From positions 7,368,031-7,432,030 of the forward strand of contig NW_024756914.1 of the NCBI RefSeq assembly GCF_018991925.1: 64,000 bases of DNA, written 5' to 3'. Under the pieces are notes generated by a model. It was not told the DNA's origin. It searched no databases and saw only the letters and a program-made list of their open reading frames with translations. Each line of letters starts with the position of its first letter. Within the stretch, counting starts at the first letter, position 1. Position numbers and translations under genes: made by a program. Positions 1 to 10,954 of this stretch are shown one piece after another. Source of the DNA: Homarus americanus (lineage: Eukaryota > Arthropoda > Malacostraca > Decapoda > Nephropidae).

Positions 1-14
1 GACTGACTGACTGA

Positions 15-45
<31 letters not shown>

Positions 46-47
46 AC
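1..47. repeat. (GACT)4-(CT)-(CA)n compound microsatellite
   Basis: Four GACT units pass through CTCT into about 13 CA units. The window starts inside or at the edge of this tract. A second short GACT run lies at 6321-6335. Confidence 0.95.
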
Positions 48-955
48 GGGCGACCTACACCACCGCCACCTGTCAATGGCCGTCCACCAAGTGCCTCGAC
101 TCGTTATAAGTGCCAGGGGTTATCCACCTACAACGTGCAGTCACCTGTCGACAGCCGTGATACGTATCCTCACCTGCTACTGACTACCTCCCCCACGACG
201 GCAACACGTCCGGGTTGGGCGTGGGGCTTCCTAACGTTCACTGAAGCTATCTGGTTTACATTCTCTTACGTGCATCACTCACAAATCGCTTGCCTGTACT
301 GCCCAAGTACTTCACTTGTGTCCTGCTCGAGCTTTTAAAAATATGCTTTTCAATACAACAGTTATTAATGTAACTGTACAGGTACTTGCTCCACTTAACA
401 ACGGCCTCTCAGTGCTTGGCTCAAGTTCCCCGTGTTAGACAAGTGACGGAGGCAGATCAAGGTCACCAACATCCCAACAACTCACTACTTCTCACTAGCC
501 TGACTATTAGTAAATTAATGTGTTGTTTGGCCTCCATGAGTACAGATGGTTGTCAGCACTTTCAAGTTAAAAATAAATAAATATCCACACGAACAAACAC
601 TACACGTCACATCCCCATTGTAGGCGGGAAAGACCAATAGCTAACCCCAACACGAGCACCCCCAGGGATGTCTTTAGTCGGTGTGGATGACTTTTGAGTA
701 CAAAGCCGAGACAACGACGATGGATACAAACATTAACCTAAGTGAGGAACAGAAAATTATCAAATGTGCAAATCAAAATAATACTAAGACTGCCAACTCC
801 TTTCTCACTACAGTTGAAGACAAATTTGTGTCGACATAACGAACCAAGACGCAGACGACCCTCACTCTCTCCCTTACTGCCTCTCAACCCTAATTCCTTT
901 TCCGTTCTAGAAGCAGCATTACGAGAGCACCGGGAATACTCGTATTTCTCCCAGT

Positions 956-957
<2 letters not shown>
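48..957. other. Unique sequence, no gene recognised
   Basis: Mixed-composition sequence without tandem structure. Short plus-strand frames at 135-338 and 386-580 (67 and 64 codons) match no family I recognise, and their length is what random sequence gives. No promoter, RNA gene or splice pattern could be supported. Confidence 0.6.

Positions 958-987
<30 letters not shown>
958..987. repeat. (GAT)10 microsatellite
   Basis: Ten perfect GAT units. They create a poly-Asp run in a 109-codon frame at 742-1071 that otherwise shows no protein-like features, so I treat that frame as non-coding. Confidence 0.95.
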
Positions 988-1189
988 CACACACACTGTA
1001 AACCCCCTCAAACCCCCAATGTTGCCAGAATTAAGGAAACTTTAAAACAAATACCAAGAAACACCAAATAAACAAACCATGTTAACAGTAGCTACTTTTT
1101 TTAATTGTCTGACATTACGCGAATGTTTGGGGCTCAGTACCGTGGCCGGGTCGAGTTACCAAATATGAACCATTACAACAACCCTTACA

Positions 1190-1206
1190 CACACACACAC
1201 ACACAC
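1190..1206. repeat. (CA)n microsatellite
   Basis: Short CA run. The flanking 1207-1550 is CA-rich, AT-leaning unique sequence with no supported feature. Confidence 0.85.
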
Positions 1207-1554
1207 AACAGAAACAAGATATTACATGACAGTGATACTCCAAACAATACCTTTACCCTCACCAATCAACTGTACTCCATTCTCTGCCACACACACACTA
1301 CAGTAGACACAAACACCTCAAAATACCCACAATGATGAACCTACACAAGATATATATACCAGTAATGGTGGAATATATCCCCCGTTATGGTAATACAGCA
1401 ACACCCCTTAGCAACCCCCTTCTATACACACTACCATTCACTCAACTATTGATATACACACAAACTTTCCATACACTATTTGTAACTATTTCTGAGTTAT
1501 GTTCGGGAGACGAAACTCTGACGAACTTAACGATAGAAACTTTCATTTCCATAT

Positions 1555-1835
1555 CCCCCTCACCTCACTTTACCTCCTTTCATCTCACCTCCCCTCATAT
1601 CACCTTCCTTCCCCTCCCCTCATATCACCTTCCTTCCCCTCCCCTCATATCACCTTCCTTCCCCTCCTCATATCACCTTCCTTCCCCCATATCACCTTCC
1701 CTCCCCTCATCTCACCTCGCCTTCCTTCCCCTCATCTCACCTCGCCTTCCTTCCCCTCATCTCATCTCACCTCGCCTTCCTTCCCCTCATCCCACCTCGC
1801 CTTCCTTCCCCTTCCCTCCCTCACCTCCTTTACCG
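1555..1835. repeat. 25-bp pyrimidine-rich minisatellite
   Basis: About ten copies of a 25-bp unit built on CACCTTCCTTCCCCT. Early copies begin CATATCACC; later copies begin CATCTCACCTCGCC, so two subfamilies lie in separate blocks. The plus strand is almost pure pyrimidine. Overlapping frames at 1332-1838 and 1499-1858 are repeat-driven. Confidence 0.9.
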
Positions 1836-2077
1836 TAACTTTTCTGAGTGAGGGATAAAGAGGAGGAATCGTTTATGTGGATTACATTGGCACAAGATAG
1901 TTACCTCACTTCATTTAAAACTTTATAAGGGAGGTTTATGGACTTCGAACCCGTGCGTGGAGTTGACTAAAATATACGACTAAACATCGAGACAAGTTAA
2001 AAAATTCCCTTACAACGACCTTCTGTAATACTCAAAGAATACGGCGCTACTATTGTGTGCGGTCTACCAATATATCA
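1836..2077. other. Unique spacer
   Basis: AT-leaning sequence between two arrays; nothing recognisable. Confidence 0.5.
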
Positions 2078-2326
2078 CCCAACCCAACGTAACATAACCT
2101 AAATTACTTTAACGTTAACCTAACCTAACCTAACCTAATCTAACCTACCCTAACATAACCCAACCTACCCTAACATAACCCAACCTACCCTAACATAACC
2201 CAACCTACCCTAACATAAACAACACTCCAACATCAACCACCAACATAACCCAACCTACCCTAACATAACCCAACCTACCCTAACATAACCCAACCTACCC
2301 TAACATAACCCAACCTACCCTAACCA
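2078..2326. repeat. Telomere-derived 20-bp tandem repeat
   Basis: A run of CCTAA pentamers (2116-2147, one CCTAAT variant) passes into seven or so copies of the 20-bp unit TAACATAACCCAACCTACCC, in two blocks separated by a divergent stretch near 2211-2243. The unit divides into four pentamers (TAACA, TAACC, CAACC, TACCC), each at most one base from TAACC, the complement of the arthropod telomere repeat TTAGG. This is an interstitial telomere-like array that has formed a higher-order unit. Confidence 0.9.
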
Positions 2327-2569
2327 TACGAATCCACATAATACCAACTAATAATTATATTCCATTCACTACCATAACATCTCGCCTAGTTCTAGTCGTT
2401 ACCTATATACCAGCCCAGGACACCACACACTTACTATGGTCTCTTCAAAGGTGATTTAATACACCTCGGCTATCTCTTGTTCCCTCATACAGACATAAAG
2501 AGGTAATACACTATTTCGTCATTTGCTTACATCTCTATACGGTTCTAAAGGTGTTCTCCTCTCCTATAA

Positions 2570-2672
2570 ACACACACACACACTAACATTACAAACACAC
2601 TAACATTACAAAGACAATAACATTACAAAGACAATAACATTACAAAGACACACACAAAATCTCTCTCTCTCT
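2570..2672. repeat. (CA)n, 17-bp repeat and (CT)n cluster
   Basis: A CA run (2570-2582), about four copies of a 17-bp unit AATAACATTACAAAGAC, a second short CA run and a (CT)6 tract (2661-2672). Confidence 0.85.
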
Positions 2673-2757
2673 CAAATCCAGTAGTACCTATACAAGAATT
2701 TTAGAAGCCCTTAAAAAAAAAAAAGACTTCCTTCATTTCCCAGTGCCGTTACGAGGG

Positions 2758-2838
2758 GTTTCCATAAATTTCAATATGAACACTGCGACTCCTGTGGTCA
2801 CGGTAGGGTTGTCATAATCTTTCCTTCGTTGTGTCAGA
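2758..2838 (-). repeat. Dispersed repeat family A, copy 1
   Basis: On the minus strand this reads ATTATGACAACCCTACCGTG followed by CACAGGAGTCG and a TGTTCATATTGAAATTTATGG tail region. Related segments occur at 32156-32230 and 62521-62600, both on the plus strand. It is a divergent interspersed repeat, probably a SINE-like or transposon fragment; the element class is unknown. Confidence 0.6.
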
Positions 2839-3246
2839 TTGTTCCAACAAAAAATTTAAATTAACTTTTTTTTTGTAATTGTGCACCATCACCTAACCAA
2901 CCCCCCTCCCCCTTCCCCAATGAACAGTTACGAAGCAACCTAAGTGACGCGAGAACATTGAGAAGCCAAGTTGTACTCTGGGTAAAAAAAAAGTTGAATC
3001 AGCATATCAGTCCATAGTTCCTGCCGTCCTCGGAGATTAGGATCAAATCCTTTTCAGATGAGAACAGCGAGTGGGACGTAACAAGGGCGCTATTCCTCCC
3101 CCACCTCTCTCTCTCCCCATCCTTTCATCTTTGAGCGCTCTGGATACCACGTTCAATGTCATGACAACTACTGGTTCCGGGAGTCCCCACAGCCATAAAG
3201 AAAATCTAAATAAAGTAAACCATCTTGATTACTTATCCATCCTTTG

Positions 3247-3248
<2 letters not shown>

Positions 3249-3344
<96 letters not shown>
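3249..3344. repeat. (TA)48 microsatellite
   Basis: Uninterrupted 96-bp TA tract followed by a short CT run. It is self-complementary and able to extrude a cruciform. Similar tracts lie at 17410-17494 and 49116-49162. Confidence 0.97.
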
Positions 3345-3345
<1 letters not shown>

Positions 3346-3352
3346 TCTCTCT

Positions 3353-4864
3353 TTGTACTACCCTTAATTTTACAATATCATAGAGACGGGGGAAGGGAGG
3401 GGTCACACATTCTTTCTGATCTAAATCTCAGGAGCTCCTGCCTGAAGCGCCACTCTTCCAATTCAGTGTCAGTCTTGTAAATCGTTCCAACTAAAAAAGA
3501 CAATCCTGACGTAACTGTACAATCGCTCCTACGGGACACAACCAATTGCTCGGCATCAATGTACACGACCAGGTAACCAGAGAATCTTGAACGAGCTCTT
3601 ACTGTGGTGATTTGATCTTGGGCTTTGATATTCACGTTCAAAATTAATTACTATCTGCACTATGCAAATATTCTAACAAAAACATGAGCCAAATAAGGAC
3701 ACATTCACATCACTCGTTGCAGCACAACAGATAATTTTAAAATACCCCCCCCCCACCTTACCTATGTTGCCTAAACTCGCTTCACCGATAATCGTAATAA
3801 ATAAAGGTGTTTCTGAATTCATGATGTAACTCCGCATTCGTCACACGATCCCTCAAGTTTACCCCAAAACAATACTCGGTGATCCGTGATACACATGTCC
3901 TATTACCAGAGCTCATGGTGTCCTCAAGCACATCTCTCGTATATACCCACAGCACCGTTTAGATATATACAGTACAGGTTTCTGTAACTTAACGCTCAGA
4001 TCAGGTCTTTTATCCCGTGGCGGTAAAGAAGATCCTTACACAGACCAAATATCCGTATAAAATAACATCCGAGACAAAATATCCGTAAGGGATCATATCC
4101 TATACAAAGAAAATAAACCTGCACGAAGAACAAACTCTAATAAACAAAACATTGCGTAAGAGAATCATTCTATAAACAAAATCCGCAGAAAAAAACAATT
4201 TTATCAACACATTTTCCAGCGCACACAACACAACACGCCTTGGGCACCAAAAAAGATTAAACCAAGGATAAAGCTTTTCAGATTGTGCCGCCATCAACAA
4301 CAAACTACTGTAGTGGCGCCTCTGACAGCTGGGTAATCCCCGCTACGCAGCCCCTCCCACACCCACCACCACTTAACTACGGTAATACAAAGAAATAATA
4401 AATGGGCTTTATCGACTTGTTTCCGCGTACAATCATAAAATTACATACAATATATTTACAAATCCAATGCCTTTCTCGCTACCTCACCTCACCGTTTACT
4501 GAAGAAACGTTGTCTGGAAAAGTACGATTAAATCCCGAATATTTCGCGCAGGTAACATCATAACACCCCGGTAAACCGCGTTACCTGGCGTAATGGAACA
4601 TGAACCTCGCCAGGGTAACAAAGATGATCAGTTTTTCTTACAAAAGGAAGGATATCCCATTTTTTTTTCTGGTGTAGTGGACTCGATACACTGCTTTGTC
4701 CCTCCCGTCCATTCCGCGTCACTCAGAGGGCCGTACTGTGCGTCTACAAGGGCCACATTCATTCCAGGTTCGCCAATGACGAAGCCATAAAAAATGAACT
4801 GAACTGTATCGCAATGCAGAGGTATAGGACGGTGTGTAAATTTTATGCAAATGTGATTTTCCGT
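3353..4864. other. Unique sequence, no gene supported
   Basis: About 1.5 kb without tandem structure. A minus-strand frame at 3378-3641 (87 codons) has varied composition but no recognisable domain. The 15-mer AGAATCTTGAACGAG near 3582-3596 recurs in the inverted-repeat arms at 57.3 kb. Short near-palindromic GTAAC-containing sequences cluster at 4550-4620. AT-rich DNA fills the rest. Confidence 0.55.
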
Positions 4865-4995
4865 GTTGTGATGGGGCGTGGCAGAGTGGGGGCGTCGGCA
4901 GCGGCGTCAGTGGCATGGCGGTCACGTGCTGCGTTGCCAAGGTAACGACGGCTGTCCCTCCCGCGCGTTGCCTGGCGACCACCAGCCTCCGGCCC
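4865..4995 (+). promoter_or_regulatory. GC-rich patch with RFX-type X-box pair
   Basis: A local GC- and CpG-rich island of about 130 bp in AT-leaning surroundings. It contains GTTGCCAAGGTAAC at 4933-4946, a perfect match to the X-box consensus GTNRCC-N(0-3)-RGYAAC, a second imperfect copy GTTGCCTGGCGACC at 4967-4980, and a CACGTG E-box at 4923-4928. X-boxes bind RFX factors, which control ciliary genes in animals. No associated coding exon was identified, so promoter function is an inference. Confidence 0.35.
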
Positions 4996-5300
4996 TACAA
5001 CCCCACTCTCCTCTCTCTCATTGTCTCGTTACTCTCTCTTCCCTATAACATACTACAAAGTGCCCACGCACACCCACTCTACACGCCACCAACCTTACAT
5101 ACTCTCTACCATTCACGTAAGAAACCTGCCAGTACCGTCTATTCACTCTCCGCTGTTTTACGCTAACACTATATATACAACAGCGCACAGGTACACGTGC
5201 TACAAATACACTATTCTTAGTATAAATAAAAGGTAGAGCCAGCTATTTTGAGCATGACGGGATGATCGTAATTTTAGCGCATGAGGAACTTTTACCTTCC

Positions 5301-5327
5301 ACGTACGTGTGTGTGTGTGTGTGTGTA
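5301..5327. repeat. (GT)n microsatellite
   Basis: ACGTAC followed by about ten GT units. A C-rich run lies shortly downstream (about 5432-5450). Confidence 0.9.
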
Positions 5328-5945
5328 ATACTTACATAAACCCAACTTATTCACCTCCTGACAAAATTACATTGTAAAGGTCACCATGGGAAATACTGTA
5401 ATAAATCAAGGGGGATGATTACATGGTAGCGCACCCCCCCCCCTCCCCCCAAAAGAGTTCTTGGAGTCTTTTCACACAAAATCTCAACGTTACTCAGCCT
5501 ACAACAGCCCACCACCTCTCAAACTATCCCTCCAAAACAGTATGATACACTTCTTGCCTCAACAAACCCTACACGTATGAATTTACTTCCTACATACATA
5601 CCGGAAAACATAACCTCGATAAAACTACTTATGTCCAATAGACCTTTATATCCGGTTTACGGAGATAAATAAATCACGTTAATAACTCGTCTACTACACG
5701 ATCTTCAAGCAATAAGAAATCAGTCAGTTTTTATAATTCCATCTTTCTTTCATTACCTTCAAGTCTTAAGAAACTCGACTGATCAAAAATTCCGTTTCCG
5801 TAAACTAACCATTAAACAAGAACCTGGAAATATTCTCAAAGGCCAGACTCCGACTACATTCAACGCTTACAAGATCTATACAATATTCACTGACGGACAG
5901 ACGGATGGTAGGCAAAACACGTACGAGAAGCAAAACACATTAGGA
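5328..5945. other. Unique sequence
   Basis: AT-rich, without repeats. A GACGGACAGACGGATGG string near 5892-5910 resembles the tails of dispersed repeats seen elsewhere in the window. No gene seen. Confidence 0.5.
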
Positions 5946-5965
5946 GGTGGTGGTGGTGGTGGTGT
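5946..5965. repeat. (GGT)n microsatellite
   Basis: Six to seven GGT units. Two telomere-type CCTAA pentamers follow at about 5992-6002. Confidence 0.9.
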
Positions 5966-6163
5966 GTTTACCTGTTTGTCAAGATGAGTCACCTAACCTA
6001 ACCAAATAAATTATCATAAATAACCCTCCAACGTCTATACAAGAGGCGGAGAAATTTGTATGCCCTATGATGTAACTTGTTTTTCTTAATAAATTGCATG
6101 ATATTAAGCTTGAAATCACACTTAGTTGACACAAGATTGAAGCAAACATTCAAGGTAACGATA

Positions 6164-6185
6164 AACACACACACACACACACACA
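6164..6185. repeat. (CA)11 microsatellite
   Basis: Perfect CA run. It produces the CVCV start of a spurious minus-strand frame. Confidence 0.93.
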
Positions 6186-6284
6186 GTCTCGGAAGATAAG
6201 TATCTCAAATGTATGCAGAACGCCGTAGAAGAACAGTGAACGCCTCAGTGGGTACAGCAATGTGTCTCATCCAGGAGTGTCGAT

Positions 6285-6335
6285 TCTCTCTCTCTCTCTC
6301 TCTCTCAATCCCTCAACTGTGACTGACTGACTGAC
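6285..6335. repeat. (CT)11 and (GACT)n microsatellites
   Basis: CT run at 6285-6306, then a GACT run at 6321-6335, 15 bp away. The same motif pair begins the window. Confidence 0.92.
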
Positions 6336-6510
6336 ACTCATACGGGATGACACAGCAGCGGTCACAGGTAAAGAGGGGTATTGAGAGGATATAATCTGGA
6401 CTGAGGGAGTGATAGTGAGGCGCCCACAACGTCTTATGAAGGAAGTCCCCCCACACCCTTTTTGAGGTGGGTTCTATCCCCTACACATTCCTTTGAGAGT
6501 CGAGCAATAA

Positions 6511-7361
6511 TCACCTGGGTCTAGGGTACACCATCTGCCTGTATCTCCTGGGTCTAGGGTACACCAGGTGCCTCTATCTCTGGGTCCTGGGGTACACCAT
6601 CTGCCTGTATCTCTGGGTCTAGGGTACACCAGGTGCCTGTATCTCTGGGTCTGGGGTACACCAGGTGCCTCTATCTCTGGTCTAAGGGTACACCAGGTGC
6701 CTGTATCTCTAGGTCTAGGGTACACCAGGTGCCTGTATCTCTGGGTCTAGGATACACCAAGGTGCCTGTATCTCTGGGTCTAGAGATACACCAGCTGCCT
6801 GTATCTCTGGGTCTAGGAGTACACCAGCTGCCTGTATCTCTGGGTCTAGGGTACACAGGTGCCCCTGTCTCTCTGGGTCTAGGAGTACACCAGGTGCCTG
6901 TATCTCTGGGTCTAGGGTACACCCAGTGCCTGTATCTCTGGGTCAAAGTGCACACCAGGTGCCTGTATCTCTCAGGTCTAGGGTACACCAGGTGCCTGTA
7001 TCTCTGGGTCTGAGGTACACCAGGTGCCTGCTGTCTCTGGGTCTAGGGTACACCAGGTGCCTGTATCTCTGGGTCTAGGGTACACCAGGTGCCTGTATCT
7101 CTGGGTCTAGGGTACACCAGGTGCCTGTATCTCTGGGTCTAGGGTACACCAGGTGCCTGTATCTCTGGGTCTAGGGTACACCAGGTGCCTGTATCTCTGG
7201 GTCTAAGGTACACCAGGTGCCTGTATCTCTGGGTCTAAGGTACACCAGCTGTCTGTATCTCTGGGTCTAAGGTACACCAGCTGTCTGTATCTCTGGGTCT
7301 AAGGTACACCAGCTGTCTGTATTTCTGGGTCTAAGGTACACCAGCTGTCTGTATCTGGGTT
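6511..7361. repeat. 32-bp minisatellite, about 26 copies
   Basis: Tandem copies of a 32-bp unit containing CCAGGTGCCTGTATCTCTGG followed by GTCTAGGGTA. The centre (about 7040-7200) is nearly identical from copy to copy. The left part carries small indels and substitutions; the right end (about 7200-7361) carries a block of copies with CTAAGG and CAGCTGTCT variants. Because 32 is not a multiple of three, frames rotate and open frames appear on both strands; none is a gene. Confidence 0.95.
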
Positions 7362-7624
7362 CAGCACTACGAGTACATATTAGATTTCTTGAAAACAAAG
7401 GTCGATACTCAACTACAGTAGAGGGTACAGGACTCGTGTCCCTTGTATACATACTGTACTATTATTTGACCATTGAAGGGTTACTGTTCTCATTAACCTG
7501 ATTGCACTCATGGAACATATTTGTTTAAACATTGAGAAAACTTTTTAGTTTATTAAAAAAAATATATTACTCAGAAGTTTTTATTTGGAACCACGTCCAA
7601 ATATAGACCCTACAACTCGGCCAT

Positions 7625-7653
7625 CTTTTTTTTTATTTATTTATTTATTTTTT
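7625..7653. repeat. T-rich (TTTA)n tract
   Basis: T8 followed by four TTTA units and T7. Confidence 0.85.
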
Positions 7654-7721
7654 GAGAGGGAGAAGAATTGTGGTTAAGATCTACTATAGGTTCCAGTTCC
7701 CTTCCCATGACAAAACTCTGC

Positions 7722-7743
7722 TTGCCTGCCTGCCTGCCTGCCT
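7722..7743. repeat. (TGCC)5 microsatellite
   Basis: Five tetranucleotide units, then CCCACCC. Confidence 0.92.
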
Positions 7744-8189
7744 CCCACCCACACACGTCTCAATGGCCCCTGGCTGACCCAAATTGTACACCTTGAGGAA
7801 GCCTTATAAAGCCAGGGATCATGAGGTAACTTGATAACTACACTTGCTTAGATGCTTTCAACAGCTTATTAAGTAATCACCGATCCCGTTTGATGTTTTC
7901 AATAGTTTACTACATAATTAACGATATTTCTGCATACTAATTATTAACCAGTACGGCTTCTGATTGCATAAATTTCTAATGAACCTTTAAGTCTTCAACA
8001 ATGAATAGCTCACCACCATCGCCTGTGTAGTTATTCCTTTCATCACTTTATTCACTCATTCCGTTGCTTCCAATTTTCAACCTAACCAATCTGACGGCCA
8101 TCTTGGATTTGTGTTCCCGCAGCTCAGTAGACTCGAGAGGAATTTTTTTTTGTATCTTAAGATAATTTGAGAAAACTTAAGAACCTTAT

Positions 8190-8345
8190 TCGAGTTTTAA
8201 TTGAACGACTTTGACAGTTCTGATAACGTGACACTTTCCGCGTGATAACTATACTCATTCTGGTCCAATTTTCATCAAATTTTACATAATGACTGTGTGT
8301 GGCCATAACCTGGGATGATGATAAGAGCCACTGGATATTTATGGG
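8190..8345 (+). repeat. Possible dispersed repeat remnant
   Basis: Contains CCAATTTTCATCAAATTTTA followed by a GACTGTGTGTGGCCATAACC segment. From general familiarity this resembles interspersed repeats of marine invertebrates. There is no second clear copy in this window, so the call rests on recognition rather than on an alignment. Confidence 0.3.
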
Positions 8346-8586
8346 ATGAGCTTCCTGTATTCTGATTGGCCGACATCGTTACATGGGCGGAATCGAATAC
8401 TTACCGAGTGCGTCTACGCTTTATCACTTGGCAAAATACTTACAGTTCCCACGATCACCTTACTACAGCGACCACCCTACACCAGAGACCCACTTACTAT
8501 AACGGCCTCTTTACTACACCGACAACGTAATTACTTTGCGGCTTCATTCCTTCTCATTTTTGTCAAGTACTTCAAGATCAAATCCA

Positions 8587-8588
<2 letters not shown>

Positions 8589-8631
<43 letters not shown>

Positions 8632-8632
8632 T
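8589..8632. repeat. (AAT)n microsatellite
   Basis: About 14 perfect AAT units. Confidence 0.95.
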
Positions 8633-9056
8633 TAAATATGGTAAAAGGCCTGTGGTGGGAACAGTGCCCGCATGAGAGGGAACATTACAGAAGTGACTCT
8701 TACACTTGATCTTTATGAAAATTGTTCAGCTTCACAAGAGCCAGATCTCCAAAAAAATGGCAAATGGAATTGTCTCAGATCAGGGATGAGGGTCGCTGGT
8801 GCCTGAATTACAACGCCAGAGACCATCATCGATTTCGTGCTCTCCCACACACACACGCTATATATTGCAGAAGCCATACATGAAAAACTATTCAATCCAG
8901 TTTCTCATGCGCCAGTCCCAGAAAATATGCAAATGAAGCCAACCAAATAAGATTATTATTGCCGTATAATTATTATTATTATTATCATCATATTTATTTG
9001 CTTTTACTGCTCAGCCAGAGGTTCCCAAGGACAAGGACAGTGTTTCAAAAGCAAGC
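8633..9056. other. Unique sequence with small (ATT)n tract
   Basis: An ATT/ATC run at 8968-8990. The frame on the minus strand at 8713-8895 is short and unrecognised. Nothing else seen. Confidence 0.5.
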
Positions 9057-9092
9057 AAAAAAAAAAACACACACACACACACACACACACAC
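9057..9092. repeat. Poly-A plus (CA)13
   Basis: A run of A (9057-9067) then CA units. The poly-A junction could mark the tail of an old retroposon, but no body is recognisable. Confidence 0.9.
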
Positions 9093-9244
9093 GAAGCAAT
9101 TACGGATTTAATTTTAACTTTTCTCGTCATCCTTTTTCTTTTAGTTATTTCCTGATCAACAGCTAATTCCGAGGCTCAAGGCCGGCTCTGTGATGTACTG
9201 TAACACTAGCAGGCATCTATAGGTCATCTAGCGCTGCTGTACCC

Positions 9245-9493
9245 TTATTTTACCTTGATTAACCACCCAAGCTTATATTACCTTGATTAACCACCCAAGC
9301 TTATTTTACCTTGATTAACCACCCAAGCTTATTTTACCTTGATTAACCACCCAAGCTTATTTAACCTTGATTAACCACCCGAGCTCATTTTACCTTGATT
9401 GACCACCCGAGCTTATTTTACCTTGATTGACCACCCAAGCTTATTTTACCTTGCTTAACCACCCAAGCATATTTTACCTCTATTAACCATCCC
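9245..9493. repeat. 28-bp minisatellite with AAGCTTATTTTACC core
   Basis: Nine units of exactly 28 bp with no indels (starts at 9245, 9273, 9301, 9329, 9357, 9385, 9413, 9441, 9469). The core is AAGCTTATTTTACCTTGATT followed by AACCACCC; substitutions increase towards the right end. The core is shared with the arrays at 53.4-53.8 kb. Confidence 0.96.
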
Positions 9494-9737
9494 AACATTA
9501 ACCTAACCCATTGACGTCATTCATAAACTCATCCTCACAAATCTTATCATTACCGTCGCCAATATTCCTCTTCATCCCAACTCATCTTCCCCACTGCCCT
9601 CACTCTCACTAATCTTCCTCACCAAACTCATTATTCTTCCTCATCAATACCCTCCTCACTCATCCTCATTACCCTCACTCATCCTCATTACCCTCCCTAA
9701 TCTTCCTCGTCTCTCCCGTATCTTCCTCATCTCCCTC
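9494..9737. repeat. Degenerate C/T-rich repeat
   Basis: Irregular copies of CTCATCCTCATTACC and similar motifs, leading into the 50-bp array. The palindromic CRE octamer TGACGTCA occurs near 9512, but one is expected by chance in this length. Confidence 0.6.
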
Positions 9738-10630
9738 ACACCTACTCCAATACATCCTCCACCAGTACCTCACCACTACTCCTCTCCCTCACATCTCCAA
9801 CACATCCTCCACCAGTACCTCACCACTACTCCTCTCCTCTGTCTCAGCATCCTCCACCAGTGCCTCCACCACTACTCTCCTCCTCACATCTCCAACATCC
9901 TCCTGATGCCTCCCCACCTCCTCTCCCTCACATCTCAGCTTGTCCCTCTTTTTCAGTACTCCACCACTACTCCTCTCCCTCCATCTCCAACACACCCTCC
10001 ACCAATACCTCCACCACTATACTCCTCCTCACATCTCCAGCTTGCCCATCACAGTACCTCACCCTTTCTCCTCCCTCACATCTCCAACCCATCCTCACCA
10101 GTGCCTCACCACTACTCCTCTCCCTCACATCTCCAACACATCCTCCACCAATACCTCCACCCTCACTCCTCTCCCTCCACATCTCAACACATCCTCCACC
10201 AGTGCCTCAACACTACTCCTCTCCCTCACATCCTCAACATCCTCCACAGTACCTCTCACTACTCCTCTCCCTCACATCTCAACACACCCCTCCTGTACCT
10301 CACCCCTACTCCTCTCCCCTCCACATCTCAACACATCCTCCACCAGTGCCTCACCACTACTCCCTCTCCCCTCACATCTCCCAGCACATCCTCCTGATGC
10401 CTCCAGCCTGCCTCCTCTCCCTCACACATCTCCAACACATCCTCCACCATTACCTCACCACTACTCCTCTCCCTCACATCTCCAACACATCCTCCACCAG
10501 TACCTCACCACTACTCCTCTCCCTCACATCTCCAACACACCCTCCACCAGTACCTCACCACTACTCCTCTCCCTCACATCTCCAACACACCCTCCACCAG
10601 TACCTCACCACTACTCCTCTCCCTCACAAT
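9738..10630. repeat. 50-bp minisatellite, about 18 copies
   Basis: The unit contains CACATCTCCAACACATCCTC and CACCACTACTCCTCTCCCT. The last four copies (about 10425-10625) are nearly identical with exact 50-bp spacing; earlier copies carry indels and block substitutions. Long open frames of 263, 230 and 163 codons cover it in three phases and are repeat artefacts rich in Ser, Pro, Leu and His. Confidence 0.95.
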
Positions 10631-10750
10631 AGTCACCAGCAACACATCTAATACAAATGCTTCAATTTTTTTTACCCCATCCAAAAAATTATTGAATTTA
10701 TTCTATTTTGTTTCCACTGAACTTCACTGGTAATATGTTCGAGGCCCAGG

Positions 10751-10875
10751 GTACTACAGTAGCCATATTGAGCTCCACAGTACTACAGTAGCCATATTGA
10801 GCTCCACAGTACTACAGTAGCCATATTGAGCTCCACAGTACTACAGTAGCCATATTGAGCTCCACAGTACTACTG
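10751..10875. repeat. 29-bp minisatellite, four copies
   Basis: Unit starts at 10751, 10780, 10809 and 10838, with core TACTACAGTAGCCATATTGA, plus a partial fifth copy ending in a short palindromic GTACTACTGTAC stretch. Copies are almost identical, suggesting a recent expansion. Confidence 0.95.
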
Positions 10876-10954
10876 TACAGTACCTATCTGTCAGAGCGCC
10901 AGTAACAATACTCAAAGCCCGTAATTAGAAATCAGCTTGACCTTACGATACACC

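Larger units (their letters stand above)
7362..8588. other. Mostly unique sequence with simple tracts
   Basis: Contains a T-rich TTTA repeat (7625-7653), a (TGCC)5 tract (7722-7743), and a possible dispersed-repeat remnant at 8190-8345. A plus-strand frame at 8346-8591 (81 codons) has no recognisable features. No gene supported. Confidence 0.5.

Noticed and set aside
3378..3641. 87-codon minus-strand frame with protein-like composition
   Set aside because: No recognisable domain and no splice or promoter context.
8713..8895. 60-codon minus-strand frame considered as transposase fragment
   Set aside because: No transposase motif could be identified in any phase.
9245..9493. 28-bp direct repeats of constant length, superficially CRISPR-like
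   Set aside because: Units are contiguous with no spacers, and the DNA is eukaryotic in character.
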